Positions 35,417 to 44,601 of a stretch of 64,000 nucleotides of DNA are shown here, piece after piece; position 1 is the first letter of the stretch; every line of letters begins with the position of its first letter. Position numbers and translations under genes: made by a program. The notes under the pieces are model-generated. The model did no database searches. It was not told the origin of the DNA and saw only the letters and a program-made list of their open reading frames with translations. The DNA is from Bacillota bacterium. GTDB taxonomy: Bacteria; Bacillota; Clostridia; Lachnospirales; Lachnospiraceae. Location: assembly GCA_023390555.1 (NCBI GenBank), contig JAEWCQ010000017.1:52208-116207 (forward strand), in the 5' to 3' direction.

Positions 35417-36094
35417 ATGATTAAGCTTGAACATGTCAGCAAATCCTATTCTGCCGGAGTGCCGGCTTTAAATGATGCCAGCCTCAATATTGAAGAGGGA
35501 GAATTTGTATTTGTTGTCGGAAACAGTGGTTCTGGCAAATCAACACTGATAAAACTGTTGTTGAAAGAGTTGGAGCCGACAGAGGGAAAAATTACGATAA
35601 ATGGAAAAGATCTTGGTGCGATACGCAGAAAGCAGGTTCCAAGATACCGAAGGAACGTAGGTGTGGTTTTTCAGGATTTTCGTTTACTGAGAGATCGGAA
35701 TGTCTATGAAAATGTGGCATTTGCACAGAGAGTAATCGGTGCATCAAGTCGTAAGATCAAAAGCAGTGTTCCTATGATGCTGTCCATGGTTGGACTGGCA
35801 GCAAAATATAAATCATTTCCGAAACAGCTGTCCGGAGGAGAACAGCAGAGAGTAGCGATCGCCAGAGCATTGATCAATCAGCCGAAAATACTGCTTGCCG
35901 ATGAACCGACCGGCAATCTGGATAATAACAATGCATGGGAGATCATGAAGCTTTTAGATGAAATCAACCAGCGAGGAACGACAGTCGTTGTCGTAACACA
36001 CAATTTGGAGATTGTAAAAGCCATGAAAAAGCGTGTTATCACTATGAAGAAAGGTGTCATTGTGAGTGATGACAGGCAGGGTGAATCATCATGA
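35417..36094 (+). CDS. ftsE: Cell division ATP-binding protein FtsE
   Basis: This is the cytoplasmic ATPase of the FtsEX complex, which drives activation of septal wall hydrolases. Motifs are Walker A GNSGSGKST (35-43), Q-loop FQDFRLLRDRNVYENVAFA, signature LSGGEQQRVAIARAL, Walker B ILLADEPTGNLD and the H-loop VVVTHN. Length is 225 aa. AGGAGG precedes the ATG, and the stop overlaps the ftsX start by four bases. Confidence 0.96.
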   Translation: MIKLEHVSKSYSAGVPALNDASLNIEEGEFVFVVGNSGSGKSTLIKLLLKELEPTEGKITINGKDLGAIRRKQVPRYRRNVGVVFQDFRLLRDRNVYENVAFAQRVIGASSRKIKSSVPMMLSMVGLAAKYKSFPKQLSGGEQQRVAIARALINQPKILLADEPTGNLDNNNAWEIMKLLDEINQRGTTVVVVTHNLEIVKAMKKRVITMKKGVIVSDDRQGESS

Positions 36095-36999
36095 GAATCA
36101 GTACATTTTTCTATTCTCTGAAACAGGGATTTAAGAACATCTGGAGGAATAAAATTTTTTCCCTCGCATCCATTGCGACCATGTCGGCCTGCATATTCCT
36201 GTTTGGCCTGTTCTTTGCAATTGTGACCAATTTCAGGTCGATGGTCAAAACCGCAGAAGAGGGCGTGGCAGTGTCCGTTTTCTTCGATGAAGGTACGACA
36301 GATCAGCAAATCGATGACTTGAAAGGGAAGATTGAGAAACGTGCGGAGGTAGCCAAATGTGTCTACATATCGGCAGACGAAGCATGGGAGAATTATAAAG
36401 ATGTTTATTTCGGCGGATCGGAAGATGCCGCAGAGGGTTTCCAGGATGACAATCCGCTTGCTAATTCAGCGAGCTTTGAGATTTATGTGAATGATATTTC
36501 CATGCAGAGTGCGCTGGTTACCTATCTGGATTCGCTGGATGGGGTACGGGAGGTGCACCAGTCGGAAGTGGTCGCAAATACGCTGTCGGATTTTAACAGT
36601 CTGATTGGCTATATATCCGTCGGAATTATTTTGATCCTGCTGGGTGTGGCTGTATTTTTGATCAGCAATACGGTAACGGTCGGTATCTCCGTCAGAAGGG
36701 AAGAAATCGCAATCATGAAACTGATCGGGGCGACAGACTATTTTGTGCGGGCACCGTTTATTGTCGAAGGAGTTCTGATCGGTCTTTTGGGTTCCGTGAT
36801 TCCGCTGGTGCTGCTGTACGCTTTGTACAGTAAGGTCGTGGTCTATGTTGCCGAGAAATTCAGTTTTCTGAGCAATATGGTAAACTTCCTTCCGGCACAA
36901 CAGGTATTCCATACATTGATTCCGGTGTCTCTCCTGCTTGGAGTGGGAATCGGATTTCTGGGAAGCCGTCTGACGATTCGTAAACATTTGAAAGTATAA
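36091..36999 (+). CDS. ftsX: Cell division protein FtsX
   Basis: This is the membrane partner of FtsE. The N-terminus SLKQGFKNIWRNKIFSLASI leads into a first membrane segment, followed by a large extracytoplasmic loop of about 120 residues that contacts the hydrolase. Three more membrane segments follow, including GYISVGIILILLGVAVFLIS, with the cytoplasmic motif RREEIAIMKLIGATDYFVR between them. Length is 302 aa. The coiled-coil M23 protein encoded next is its likely partner. Confidence 0.95.
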   Translation: MRISTFFYSLKQGFKNIWRNKIFSLASIATMSACIFLFGLFFAIVTNFRSMVKTAEEGVAVSVFFDEGTTDQQIDDLKGKIEKRAEVAKCVYISADEAWENYKDVYFGGSEDAAEGFQDDNPLANSASFEIYVNDISMQSALVTYLDSLDGVREVHQSEVVANTLSDFNSLIGYISVGIILILLGVAVFLISNTVTVGISVRREEIAIMKLIGATDYFVRAPFIVEGVLIGLLGSVIPLVLLYALYSKVVVYVAEKFSFLSNMVNFLPAQQVFHTLIPVSLLLGVGIGFLGSRLTIRKHLKV

Positions 37000-37003
37000 A
37001 GGA

Positions 37004-37043
37004 AAGGGTGTACGGGGGAACAGAGATCTTTCGTGACACCCTT
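37004..37043 (+). other. Hairpin between ftsX and the M23 gene
   Basis: AAGGGTGT pairs with ACACCCTT over a long loop. No T-run follows, so it is at most a weak terminator. It may instead stabilise or separate the two parts of the transcript. Confidence 0.35.
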
Positions 37044-37079
37044 ATCCTGTATGAGAATAAATTTTGGAGGAAAGACTGT

Positions 37080-38363
37080 ATGAGAAAATGGAAAAAGCCC
37101 ATTACAATCTTATTATCCTTAGCATTGATCACTATGCCTGCATTACAAATATCCGCATCCGGTATTACGGAGGCGCAGCAGGAAAAAGAGAGTCTGGAAG
37201 AAGAACTGTCGGAGGCACAGGATCTGATCGATGGTTTGAAGGATTCGAAAGAGGATATTCAATCAAAGGTGAGCCAGCTCGATGCGAAACTTACCGATAT
37301 TTCAGAACGTATCAATGAACTTGAGACAGAACTGGAAGAAAAAAACAGTGAGATAGAAAATACAAAAGAGGAACTTTCTCAGGCGCAGGAAGACGAAAAT
37401 GTTCAGTATGAACAGATGAAGAAGCGCATAAAGTATATGTATGAGAACGGCAGCAACATGTCCCTGCTGGAAACATGGCTTTCTTCGGGCAGTGTGGCTG
37501 AATTCATCAACCAGACGGAATATATCAAGCAGATTATGAAGTATGACAGACAGATGCTGGAAAAATATCAGGCTACACAGCAGGCGGTAGCGGATTCCAA
37601 AGAAACACTGGAAACGGATTATGCGGATCTGACGGCAATGAAAGAACAGGTACAAAAAGAGCAGGATACCGTAAAGCAGCTGGTGGCTGCTAAGGAACAG
37701 GAACTGACCAGTGTATCCGGAGAATTGTCAGACGCGCAGGAAGGTGCGGACGCAGTCGCTGCGGAGATTGAAGCCCAGGATCAGATTATTGCGCAGATCC
37801 AGGCAGAGGAAGCAAGAAAAGCAGCAGAGAAGGCTGCAGCCGAGGCAGCAAGGCAGGCAGCACAGCAGGCGGCGCAACAGAACACCGAACAGCCATCGGA
37901 AGGCAGCGACAGCGGCAATACATCAGATGGCAGCTCAAATGAGACGGAGCCGGACGATACATATAATGGCGGTGTATTCACATGGCCGTGTCCGAGCAGT
38001 ACCAGAATTACCAGTGATTATGGGGTAAGGCTTTCACCGACGGAAGGAGCCTCCAGCAATCACAAGGGAATAGACATAGGTGCGGATTATGGTGCGGCAA
38101 TTGTTGCGGCGGCAGACGGAACGGTGAGTTATGCGGGTTATGGAAGTGCAACCGGAAACTATATTATGATCAGTCATGGAAGCGGAATTTATACGATTTA
38201 TTGCCATTGCTCCGCGTTGCTGGTATCTGCAGGACAACAGGTAACTGCAGGGCAGACGATTGCCCAGGTCGGAAGTACGGGAATATCTACAGGAAATCAT
38301 CTTCATTTTGGGGTGACGCAGAATGGAAGCTATGTCAGCCCATGGAATTATTTGAGCAGATAG
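37080..38363 (+). CDS. PcsB/CwlO-like coiled-coil M23 peptidase
   Basis: This secreted peptidoglycan hydrolase is probably activated by FtsEX at the septum. It has a signal peptide (KPITILLSLALITMPALQISA), a coiled coil from about residue 30 to 260 rich in Glu, Gln, Lys and Ala, a Ser/Asn/Gly-rich linker, and a LytM/M23 domain with zinc ligands His328 and Asp332 (NHKGIDIGADYG) and HLHFG (His407, His409). Length is 427 aa. The frame is open upstream to 37008, but GGAGGAA lies right before ATG 37080. The coiled-coil plus hydrolase layout is that of PcsB and CwlO, known FtsEX partners. Confidence 0.92.
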   Translation: MRKWKKPITILLSLALITMPALQISASGITEAQQEKESLEEELSEAQDLIDGLKDSKEDIQSKVSQLDAKLTDISERINELETELEEKNSEIENTKEELSQAQEDENVQYEQMKKRIKYMYENGSNMSLLETWLSSGSVAEFINQTEYIKQIMKYDRQMLEKYQATQQAVADSKETLETDYADLTAMKEQVQKEQDTVKQLVAAKEQELTSVSGELSDAQEGADAVAAEIEAQDQIIAQIQAEEARKAAEKAAAEAARQAAQQAAQQNTEQPSEGSDSGNTSDGSSNETEPDDTYNGGVFTWPCPSSTRITSDYGVRLSPTEGASSNHKGIDIGADYGAAIVAAADGTVSYAGYGSATGNYIMISHGSGIYTIYCHCSALLVSAGQQVTAGQTIAQVGSTGISTGNHLHFGVTQNGSYVSPWNYLSR

Positions 38364-38376
38364 AAAGGCAGAATGA

Positions 38377-39651
38377 ATGGACGAGAAACAGTTTGAGCAG
38401 GAACAGGGGATAGTGGAACAGAAAAAAGAAAAGAAGAAAAAAGGATTTAGAGCCGGTGTACTTACCGGTGTTTTGGGGAGCTGTGTAGCGATTGTGGCGC
38501 TGTTTCTTCTACTTTCCGGACTCGGTGTGATGCAGATCAGCGCAGCATCGGGAACAGGCAGCAATAGCGTGCTGACAGATAAAGTGGTTGCCAAGCTGGA
38601 TAAGCTGATTGGTCAGATCGATCAGTATTACTATCAGGATGTGGACGCAGATGAACTTGCAAACGGACTTTACAAAGGTTTGTTTGAGGGATTGGATGAT
38701 CCGTACAGTGCCTATTATACAAAACAGGAATACGAAGATCTGATGATTACGACCAATGCGAATTACTATGGAATCGGTGCAGGATTAAAGCAGGATCCGG
38801 ATACAATGGAGGTCTCCATTACCCATATCTACGATGATTCCCCTGCGCAGAAAGCGGGTCTTCAGGCCGGGGACATCATTGTTCAGGTGGATGACATTAC
38901 GGCAACCAGTATGGAAGTGTCAGATCTGGTCACAAAGATACGTGGAGAAGAAGGAACTACGGTCCATTTGAAAATCTATCGTGAGGGAGAGAGTGATTAT
39001 CTCGAATATGATGTAGAACGTGCAAAGGTGGATATCCCAACCGTTCAATATAAGATGCTTGAGAATAACATCGGCTATATTCAGGTAGCTGAATTCGCAG
39101 AGAATACGCCGGAGCAGTTTGATGCTGCAATCCAGGATTTGAACGGGCAGGGTATGAAAGCGATGATGATTGATCTTCGCGATAACGGAGGCGGATTGCT
39201 TTCTTCCTGCCAGACGATGCTGGATGAAATTCTGCCGGAGGGAACGGTCGTATACACCGAGGATAAATACGGAAACAGACAGGATTTTACATCGGATGCG
39301 GAGCATTCCATGAGTCTGCCGATTGCATTGCTGGTCAATGGCAATTCAGCAAGCGCATCGGAAATTTTTGCAGGAGCCATTCGGGATTTCAACTATGGAA
39401 CCCTGATAGGAACAAAGACATTTGGAAAGGGTATTGTGCAGAACATCAAGCAGCTTTCCGATGGAAGCGCCTATAAAGTAACGGTTGCAAAATACTACAC
39501 GCCATCCGGAGACTATATTCACGGCAAGGGTATTGAACCGGATATTGAACTGGAATACCAATACTCAGGAGACAAGGATGCAGATTATGATCAGATGAAA
39601 GATAATCAGGTATTAAAGGCAATTGAGACCTTACAGAGTCAGATTCAATAA
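38377..39651 (+). CDS. S41 family C-terminal processing peptidase (CtpA/CtpB-like)
   Basis: This is a membrane-anchored serine protease. A cytoplasmic Lys-rich start is followed by one membrane segment (about 26-50), a PDZ domain (about 125-205), and the S41 catalytic domain with Ser326 in NGNSASASEIF and Lys351 in TKTFGKGIVQ, spaced 25 residues as in CtpB. Length is 424 aa. GAAAGG lies eight bases before the ATG. It follows the M23 gene by 13 bases; ctpB follows ftsEX in Bacillus too, which supports a conserved module. The protein it trims is unknown, and the neighbouring hydrolase is a candidate. Confidence 0.93.
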   Translation: MDEKQFEQEQGIVEQKKEKKKKGFRAGVLTGVLGSCVAIVALFLLLSGLGVMQISAASGTGSNSVLTDKVVAKLDKLIGQIDQYYYQDVDADELANGLYKGLFEGLDDPYSAYYTKQEYEDLMITTNANYYGIGAGLKQDPDTMEVSITHIYDDSPAQKAGLQAGDIIVQVDDITATSMEVSDLVTKIRGEEGTTVHLKIYREGESDYLEYDVERAKVDIPTVQYKMLENNIGYIQVAEFAENTPEQFDAAIQDLNGQGMKAMMIDLRDNGGGLLSSCQTMLDEILPEGTVVYTEDKYGNRQDFTSDAEHSMSLPIALLVNGNSASASEIFAGAIRDFNYGTLIGTKTFGKGIVQNIKQLSDGSAYKVTVAKYYTPSGDYIHGKGIEPDIELEYQYSGDKDADYDQMKDNQVLKAIETLQSQIQ

Positions 39652-39671
39652 AATTGAAAAGAACAGAAAGC

Positions 39672-39707
39672 TACGCAGAAATGAACTCATTTCTGCGTAA
39701 TTTTTTA
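39672..39707 (+). terminator. Terminator of the ftsEX-M23-S41 operon
   Basis: TACGCAGAAATGA pairs perfectly with TCATTTCTGCGTA around a two-base AC spacer. Six T follow one base later. Confidence 0.85.
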
Positions 39708-39795
39708 TCTATAGCCGGTAGCAATTAAAAATGGCACATGGTATAATTCTTATAAGATTTTTACGTGAGTTCAGATTGTGATCAGGAGAAAAAAT

Positions 39796-41421
39796 ATGAG
39801 AAAAAAACGAATATTGGTACTTCTGCTGTCCTTACTCTTGTTTTTTGAAAGCGTGGGGCTGTCAGGACTGGAGTATGTTTCCGCGGCAGAGCCGGCAATG
39901 GTGCAGATGTCAGAGGATACCGAAGTGGATACAGATACGGAGAACGGTATGCAGTCTGGAAGCTCTGACTGGATCAATCCGGCGCTGAGTGAAAAAGAGA
40001 AGGGGCAGTTACCAAAGGATGTTATTGCACAGACAGGGACAGATGCGACAGGTCTGAATTCATATGCTTCGGCATCGTCGGCAGGCAAATATGTGCGTAA
40101 GCAGCTGAAAGCGAGAAATACATCTTTTCAATTTCACTATACGGGAACCAGCCTGACCTCGGCTAAATTAAGTAAACTCATGAAAGATATATTGGAAAAG
40201 GCATGTGAAACGACATCAGATCCTCAGGAAGGCGATTATCTGTATTTTCATTTAAAGAAGGTGACACAGAGTTACCGTTACTCTTCCAGTGAGGCAATTA
40301 TCACATGGAATGTATCCTACCGAAGTACTGCTGCACAGGAGAAAACGGTTCTTGCGAAAATAAAGCAGGTCGTTTCTTCCCTTGGACTTACAAAATGCTC
40401 GGATACGGAGAAGATAAAAAAAATACATGATTACATCTGCAAAAACACCACGTATGACAATACGGAATCGAGATATACTGCATATAATGCATTGATAAAC
40501 GGAAGTGCCGTATGTCAGGGATATGCCACGCTCTTTTATGCGATGTGCCTGCAGTCTGGTGTTTCCGTCCGGTGTATTCCCGGATATGGATATGGGTCTG
40601 ATGGATGGGAAAATCACTTGTGGAATATCGTAAAGATAGGGAGTAAATGGTATAACATCGACACGACATGGGACAGTCAGCCGTCCTATCCGTCCGGGGT
40701 CAGCTATACCTTCTTTTTGAAAAATAACAGTAGTTTTACAGGGCATGTCAGGGACTTCGGGAGTTTCCGAAGCTGGACCTCCACCCAGATAACCGCTTTT
40801 AACAGCAAATATCCGATGACCTCCGCTTCTTATACGGGATCGGTAGGGAAACCGGTGTTAAAAAGTGTCGCTTCTACCGGATACAATTCACTGAAAGTGA
40901 GTTGGGGCAAAGTAAATACCGCAGTGGGATATTATGTCTATTATGCGGTCAGTCCAAGCGGTACCTATACGTTGGCGAAGAAAGTAAAAGGGGGAGCCGT
41001 GACATCCTTAAATGTCACGGGTCTTACGCCTGGCAGGACCTATTATTTTAAGGTGCGGGCCTATTCCAATCTGCTGACGAGTGCAAAGAGCGGCTATTCG
41101 GCAGTTTTAAGCGGGAAAGCGGTGCCGGCACAGGCTGTGATCAGCAGCCTCACTACAAAAGATAAATCAATTACGCCGGTCTGGAAAAAAATAGCCGGAG
41201 CCACCGGTTACAAGATTGCAGTGACCTACAAAAATGGAAGTACGAGCACTACCAAGAAGCTATACGTGTCTGCCGGAACAAAAACAGAACAGAAACTGAC
41301 GATCAGGGGACTGCGGGCTGGTACAAACTGCCAGGTAAAGGTGCAGGCTTATACAACAGGAAGTAACGGCAGTAAGGTGTACGGAAGTTATTCCAAGGTA
41401 AAGAAAATCACCGTGAAATAA
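39796..41421 (+). CDS. Secreted transglutaminase-like protein with fibronectin type III repeats
   Basis: An exported protein of 541 aa. It has a signal peptide (first 30 residues, ending near VSAAEPA), an Asp/Glu/Ser/Thr-rich stretch, and a transglutaminase-like domain with the triad Cys240 (SAVCQGYATLF), His274 (ENHLWNIV) and Asp289 (WYNIDTTWD). Two C-terminal fibronectin-type III-like repeats follow (KPVLKSVASTGYNSLKVSW and a second near QAVISSLTTKDKSITPVWK). Relatives may act as proteases or cross-linking enzymes on surface proteins; the substrate is unknown. AGGAGA precedes ATG 39796; the GTG at 39778 lies upstream of that site. Confidence 0.9.
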   Translation: MRKKRILVLLLSLLLFFESVGLSGLEYVSAAEPAMVQMSEDTEVDTDTENGMQSGSSDWINPALSEKEKGQLPKDVIAQTGTDATGLNSYASASSAGKYVRKQLKARNTSFQFHYTGTSLTSAKLSKLMKDILEKACETTSDPQEGDYLYFHLKKVTQSYRYSSSEAIITWNVSYRSTAAQEKTVLAKIKQVVSSLGLTKCSDTEKIKKIHDYICKNTTYDNTESRYTAYNALINGSAVCQGYATLFYAMCLQSGVSVRCIPGYGYGSDGWENHLWNIVKIGSKWYNIDTTWDSQPSYPSGVSYTFFLKNNSSFTGHVRDFGSFRSWTSTQITAFNSKYPMTSASYTGSVGKPVLKSVASTGYNSLKVSWGKVNTAVGYYVYYAVSPSGTYTLAKKVKGGAVTSLNVTGLTPGRTYYFKVRAYSNLLTSAKSGYSAVLSGKAVPAQAVISSLTTKDKSITPVWKKIAGATGYKIAVTYKNGSTSTTKKLYVSAGTKTEQKLTIRGLRAGTNCQVKVQAYTTGSNGSKVYGSYSKVKKITVK

Positions 41422-41458
41422 CATACATCATTACGTGGAAAGCAGGCAGGTAAACTGA

Positions 41459-42151
41459 ATGGGAAAAGAACAGAATCAGCAGATCAGGGAATATTTACTG
41501 AAACATGCGGAAGAAAAATACGCTGATTTTTCCGCCGGATTGATTCCGGGCGCGGGAAAGGTCATGGGGATACGACTGCCGCAATTACGGGCTTTGGCAA
41601 AACAACTGGCAAAAGGAGACTGGCGCGATTATCTGGAACATGCGGAAGATCACTGTATGGAGGAAACCATGCTTCAGGGGATGACGCTTGGCTATATCAG
41701 GGAACCGTTTGCTGTGATAAGCCCCTATCTGGACAGATTCGTTCCGAAAATTGATAACTGGTCTGTCTGTGACAGTGCCTGTACAACTTTGAAAATTGCA
41801 GAAAAAGAGCCGGAGGAAGTGCGGAAATATCTGCAGATATTTCTGGAATCGGAAGCGGAATTTCAGATCCGATTTGGTGTGGTCATGCTTCTTGACCACT
41901 ATTTGAAACCGGAATATATCAACGATGTATTGCAGCAGCTCGATGCGGTCTGTCATCCCGGCTATTATGTGAAAATGGCGGTTGCATGGAATCTGTCTGT
42001 CTGTTACGTCCGTTTTCCGGAAAAGACAATGGCATTTCTGAAATCAAACCATCTCGACGACTGGACACACAACAAAGCGATTCAAAAGATCATGGAATCA
42101 CACCGCGTAAGCGCTGATGATAAAGCTGTACTCAGAAACATGAAAAGATAA
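41459..42151 (+). CDS. DNA alkylation repair protein (AlkD-like)
   Basis: A HEAT-repeat protein of the AlkD/AlkC family, which removes alkylated bases from DNA. The typical pattern GVRLPQLRALAK appears as GIRLPQLRALAKQLAKGDW, followed by EETMLQGMTLGY and DNWSVCDSACTTLK, and YYVKMAVAWNLSVCYVRFPE. Length is 230 aa. The start codon has a weak site (GGTAAACTGA). It lies 37 bases after the transglutaminase-like gene, probably without shared function. Confidence 0.85.
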   Translation: MGKEQNQQIREYLLKHAEEKYADFSAGLIPGAGKVMGIRLPQLRALAKQLAKGDWRDYLEHAEDHCMEETMLQGMTLGYIREPFAVISPYLDRFVPKIDNWSVCDSACTTLKIAEKEPEEVRKYLQIFLESEAEFQIRFGVVMLLDHYLKPEYINDVLQQLDAVCHPGYYVKMAVAWNLSVCYVRFPEKTMAFLKSNHLDDWTHNKAIQKIMESHRVSADDKAVLRNMKR

Positions 42152-42170
42152 AAGCAGGGAGGATATGCAT

Positions 42171-43955
42171 ATGAAAAATGTGGCGGTAAGGGTTAAAATG
42201 GTGATTCTGCAAATTTGTATCGTGGTGGCTATGCTTATTGTGACGGGTCTGGCATTTATCAGTCTGAAGAACGTGAACAGGAATGCTTCTGATCTCCTTG
42301 AGGAAACGATTCGTAAGGACTACGATACCAATATCAAAGAGCAGGTCGAGAATGCGATTTCTCTTTTGGACGGAGTATATGCCAAATATGAATCGGGTGA
42401 TTATACGATGGCAGAAGCAAAAGAGCTGGGCGCAGATCTTCTGCGGGAACTCCGCTACGGTGAGGCAGGATATTTCTGGGCGGATACCTATGATGGGACA
42501 AATGTGGTATTACTTGGGCAGGATACGGAGGGAACGAATCGAATGGATGCGACCGATGCCGATGGATATGCCATGGTAAAAAACATCATCGAAGTGGGAC
42601 AGCAGCCGGAGGGCGGTTACACGGATTATGTATTTCCGAAAGAGGGAGAAACGGAATCCTCTCCGAAACGGTCTTACAGTAAGGCATTCGAACCGTTTGG
42701 CTGGGTGATCGGAACCGGAAATTATACGGATTACATCGACAAGGCGGTTTCGTCTTATCAGGAACAGGCTGCCAGCAATCTTCAGAAAACACTGTATTTG
42801 GTGTATGCAATTAGCGCGGTACTCATTCTTCTGATGGCAGTGCTGAGTATCGGTATCGGAAATTCCATCACTCGATCACTGAAAGTAACCGTAGATTATA
42901 TCCGGCAGATTTCAACGGGTAATTTTACCTGTCAGCTTCCTGATAAGCTGCTGGTCAGAAAAGATGATTTCGGAAAACTTGGCAATTCTCTCGAGACGAT
43001 GCGTAAACAGATCAGCAGTCTGATAGCAGCAGTCAAAAATCAGGGCGAGACAATCAACCAGGTCGTGACTGCGGTTAAGGGAAATGTCTTTGAACTGAAC
43101 GGAGATATTGAAGGGGTGTCTGCAACGACTGAGCAGCTTGCAGCCAGCATGCAGCAGACGGCAGCCTCTTCAGAATCCATTCATACGATGTCAGGAGAAA
43201 TTGAAGAAGCGGCGCGTAATATTGCAGTTCGTGCACAGGAAGGCGCAGAACAGGCTTCCAATATTCATGAACGTGCGGCACATGCAAAGGCGGAGACTAC
43301 AACGCAGCGCATGCAGACAGAAAAAGTACATGGGGAAATACAGCACAGTTTAGAGCGAGCACTGGAGGATGTAAAGGTAGTGGAGCAGATTCGGGTATTG
43401 TCTTCGGCTATTTTGGAGATTACGGAACAGACCAATCTGCTTGCACTGAATGCATCCATAGAGGCCGCCAGAGCCGGAGAGGCAGGAAAAGGTTTTGCAG
43501 TCGTTGCCGGAGAGATCGGCAATCTTGCGGATCAGTCACAGAAGGCGGTGACACAGATTCAGGAAGTGACAGAAAAGGTCACGGGAGCCGTGGACAATCT
43601 TAAAAAGGATTCTGAGCGTCTCCTGCATTTTGTAGCAACAGATGTGGTACATAGCTATGATGTGTTTGAAGAAGTCGCGATGGCATATAATCAGGACGCA
43701 GAAGAGGTCGATTCCCTGATTACAGATTTCAGTGCGACATCGGAAGAACTTCTGGCATCCATTGACGGAGTTTTGAATGCAATTTCAGAAATCAGCCATG
43801 CAACAACGGAGGGTGCAGATGGAACCTCCAACATCGCAGAGCGGACGGCAAATGTCATGCTGATGTCGGAAACAGTAACGGAAGAGGTGGAAAAATGCAC
43901 CATATCCGTAGAACAACTGAATCAGGATATCTCTGTCTTTGTGGTAGAAGCATAA
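42171..43955 (+). CDS. Methyl-accepting chemotaxis protein
   Basis: A transmembrane chemoreceptor or related signal transducer. The first membrane segment (about 11-31) is followed by an extracellular sCache-type sensor (with REGEAGYFWADTYDG-like GEAGYFWADTYDG and FGWVIGTGNYTDYIDKAV). The second membrane segment (VYAISAVLILLMAVLSIGIG) leads to a HAMP-like linker and the cytoplasmic signalling domain with the conserved tip EITEQTNLLALNASIEAARAGEAGKGFAVVA. GGGAGG lies eight bases before ATG 42171 and only two before ATG 42165, so 42171 was chosen (594 aa). No che genes are nearby. Confidence 0.93.
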   Translation: MKNVAVRVKMVILQICIVVAMLIVTGLAFISLKNVNRNASDLLEETIRKDYDTNIKEQVENAISLLDGVYAKYESGDYTMAEAKELGADLLRELRYGEAGYFWADTYDGTNVVLLGQDTEGTNRMDATDADGYAMVKNIIEVGQQPEGGYTDYVFPKEGETESSPKRSYSKAFEPFGWVIGTGNYTDYIDKAVSSYQEQAASNLQKTLYLVYAISAVLILLMAVLSIGIGNSITRSLKVTVDYIRQISTGNFTCQLPDKLLVRKDDFGKLGNSLETMRKQISSLIAAVKNQGETINQVVTAVKGNVFELNGDIEGVSATTEQLAASMQQTAASSESIHTMSGEIEEAARNIAVRAQEGAEQASNIHERAAHAKAETTTQRMQTEKVHGEIQHSLERALEDVKVVEQIRVLSSAILEITEQTNLLALNASIEAARAGEAGKGFAVVAGEIGNLADQSQKAVTQIQEVTEKVTGAVDNLKKDSERLLHFVATDVVHSYDVFEEVAMAYNQDAEEVDSLITDFSATSEELLASIDGVLNAISEISHATTEGADGTSNIAERTANVMLMSETVTEEVEKCTISVEQLNQDISVFVVEA

Positions 43956-44054
43956 TCTGGAATAAAACGGACAATTTGCAATATACTAAAGGTACGCACT
44001 TCACGAAGAATGTGCAATGCACATCCTGTAAAAAATAGGAAAAGGAGAAACGGA

Positions 44055-44486
44055 ATGAACGATGACACCATCTCCCTGTTAAAGGAATGCAACGCAGGCT
44101 GTAAGATGGCTACGAACAGCATGGAGCAGGTGATACCTTACGTCAGAGATGAAAAAATGAAAACAGTAATCAATTCCTACAACGAACGCCACATTGAAAC
44201 GGGGGATGAATGCCATGAGCTGTTAAATGAGGCAGGAAAGGCGGAAAAAGATCCGCCTGCCATGGCAAGTGCATTTTCCTGGGTTACGACAGAGATGAAA
44301 CTTCTGATCAAAGATGATACACATCAGATTGCTTCTCTGCTGATTGATGGCTGCAATATGGGCGTAAAATCCCTGGCCGAAGATCTGAACCAATACAGGC
44401 AGGCAGACATTGCAAGTATTGGAATGGTCCGCAAACTAATCAAGCTGGAGCAGAGTTTCTCAAAAGAACTTCTGGAATTTGTCTAG
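44055..44486 (+). CDS. Small helical protein of unknown function (ferritin-like/DUF2383-type)
   Basis: A 143-residue protein predicted to be all helical: MNDDTISLLKECNAGCKMA, ERHIETGDECHELLNEAGK and a Met/Leu/Lys-rich C-terminus. The pattern resembles small ferritin-like four-helix bundles such as DUF2383, but the metal ligands are not clear (one HxxxGDExHE-like motif is visible). AGGAGA sits before ATG 44055; the open frame upstream lacks such a site. It lies between a chemoreceptor gene and prfB and ends in a terminator. Confidence 0.7.
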   Translation: MNDDTISLLKECNAGCKMATNSMEQVIPYVRDEKMKTVINSYNERHIETGDECHELLNEAGKAEKDPPAMASAFSWVTTEMKLLIKDDTHQIASLLIDGCNMGVKSLAEDLNQYRQADIASIGMVRKLIKLEQSFSKELLEFV

Positions 44487-44501
44487 GAAGAGAAAACGGT
44501 C

Positions 44502-44539
44502 ATAAGGGTGTCATTGACGAAAGCCAGTGATACCCTTAT
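44502..44539 (+). terminator. Terminator that contains the prfB promoter
   Basis: ATAAGGGTGTCA pairs with TGATACCCTTAT (12 pairs, one G-T) over a 14-base loop. The following bases are AT-rich instead of a pure T-run. The loop holds the -35 box of the next promoter. Confidence 0.6.
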
Positions 44540-44542
44540 AAT
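44514..44542 (+). promoter_or_regulatory. prfB promoter inside a terminator hairpin
   Basis: TTGACG, 17 bases, then a perfect TATAAT. The -35 lies in the loop and the -10 overlaps the 3' arm of the upstream hairpin. Confidence 0.7.
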
Positions 44543-44601
44543 ATTTAGCATAGTCTGGAAATAGAAAACAGTATGAGAAAAGGTAGAAAGTAGGTATATC
44601 C

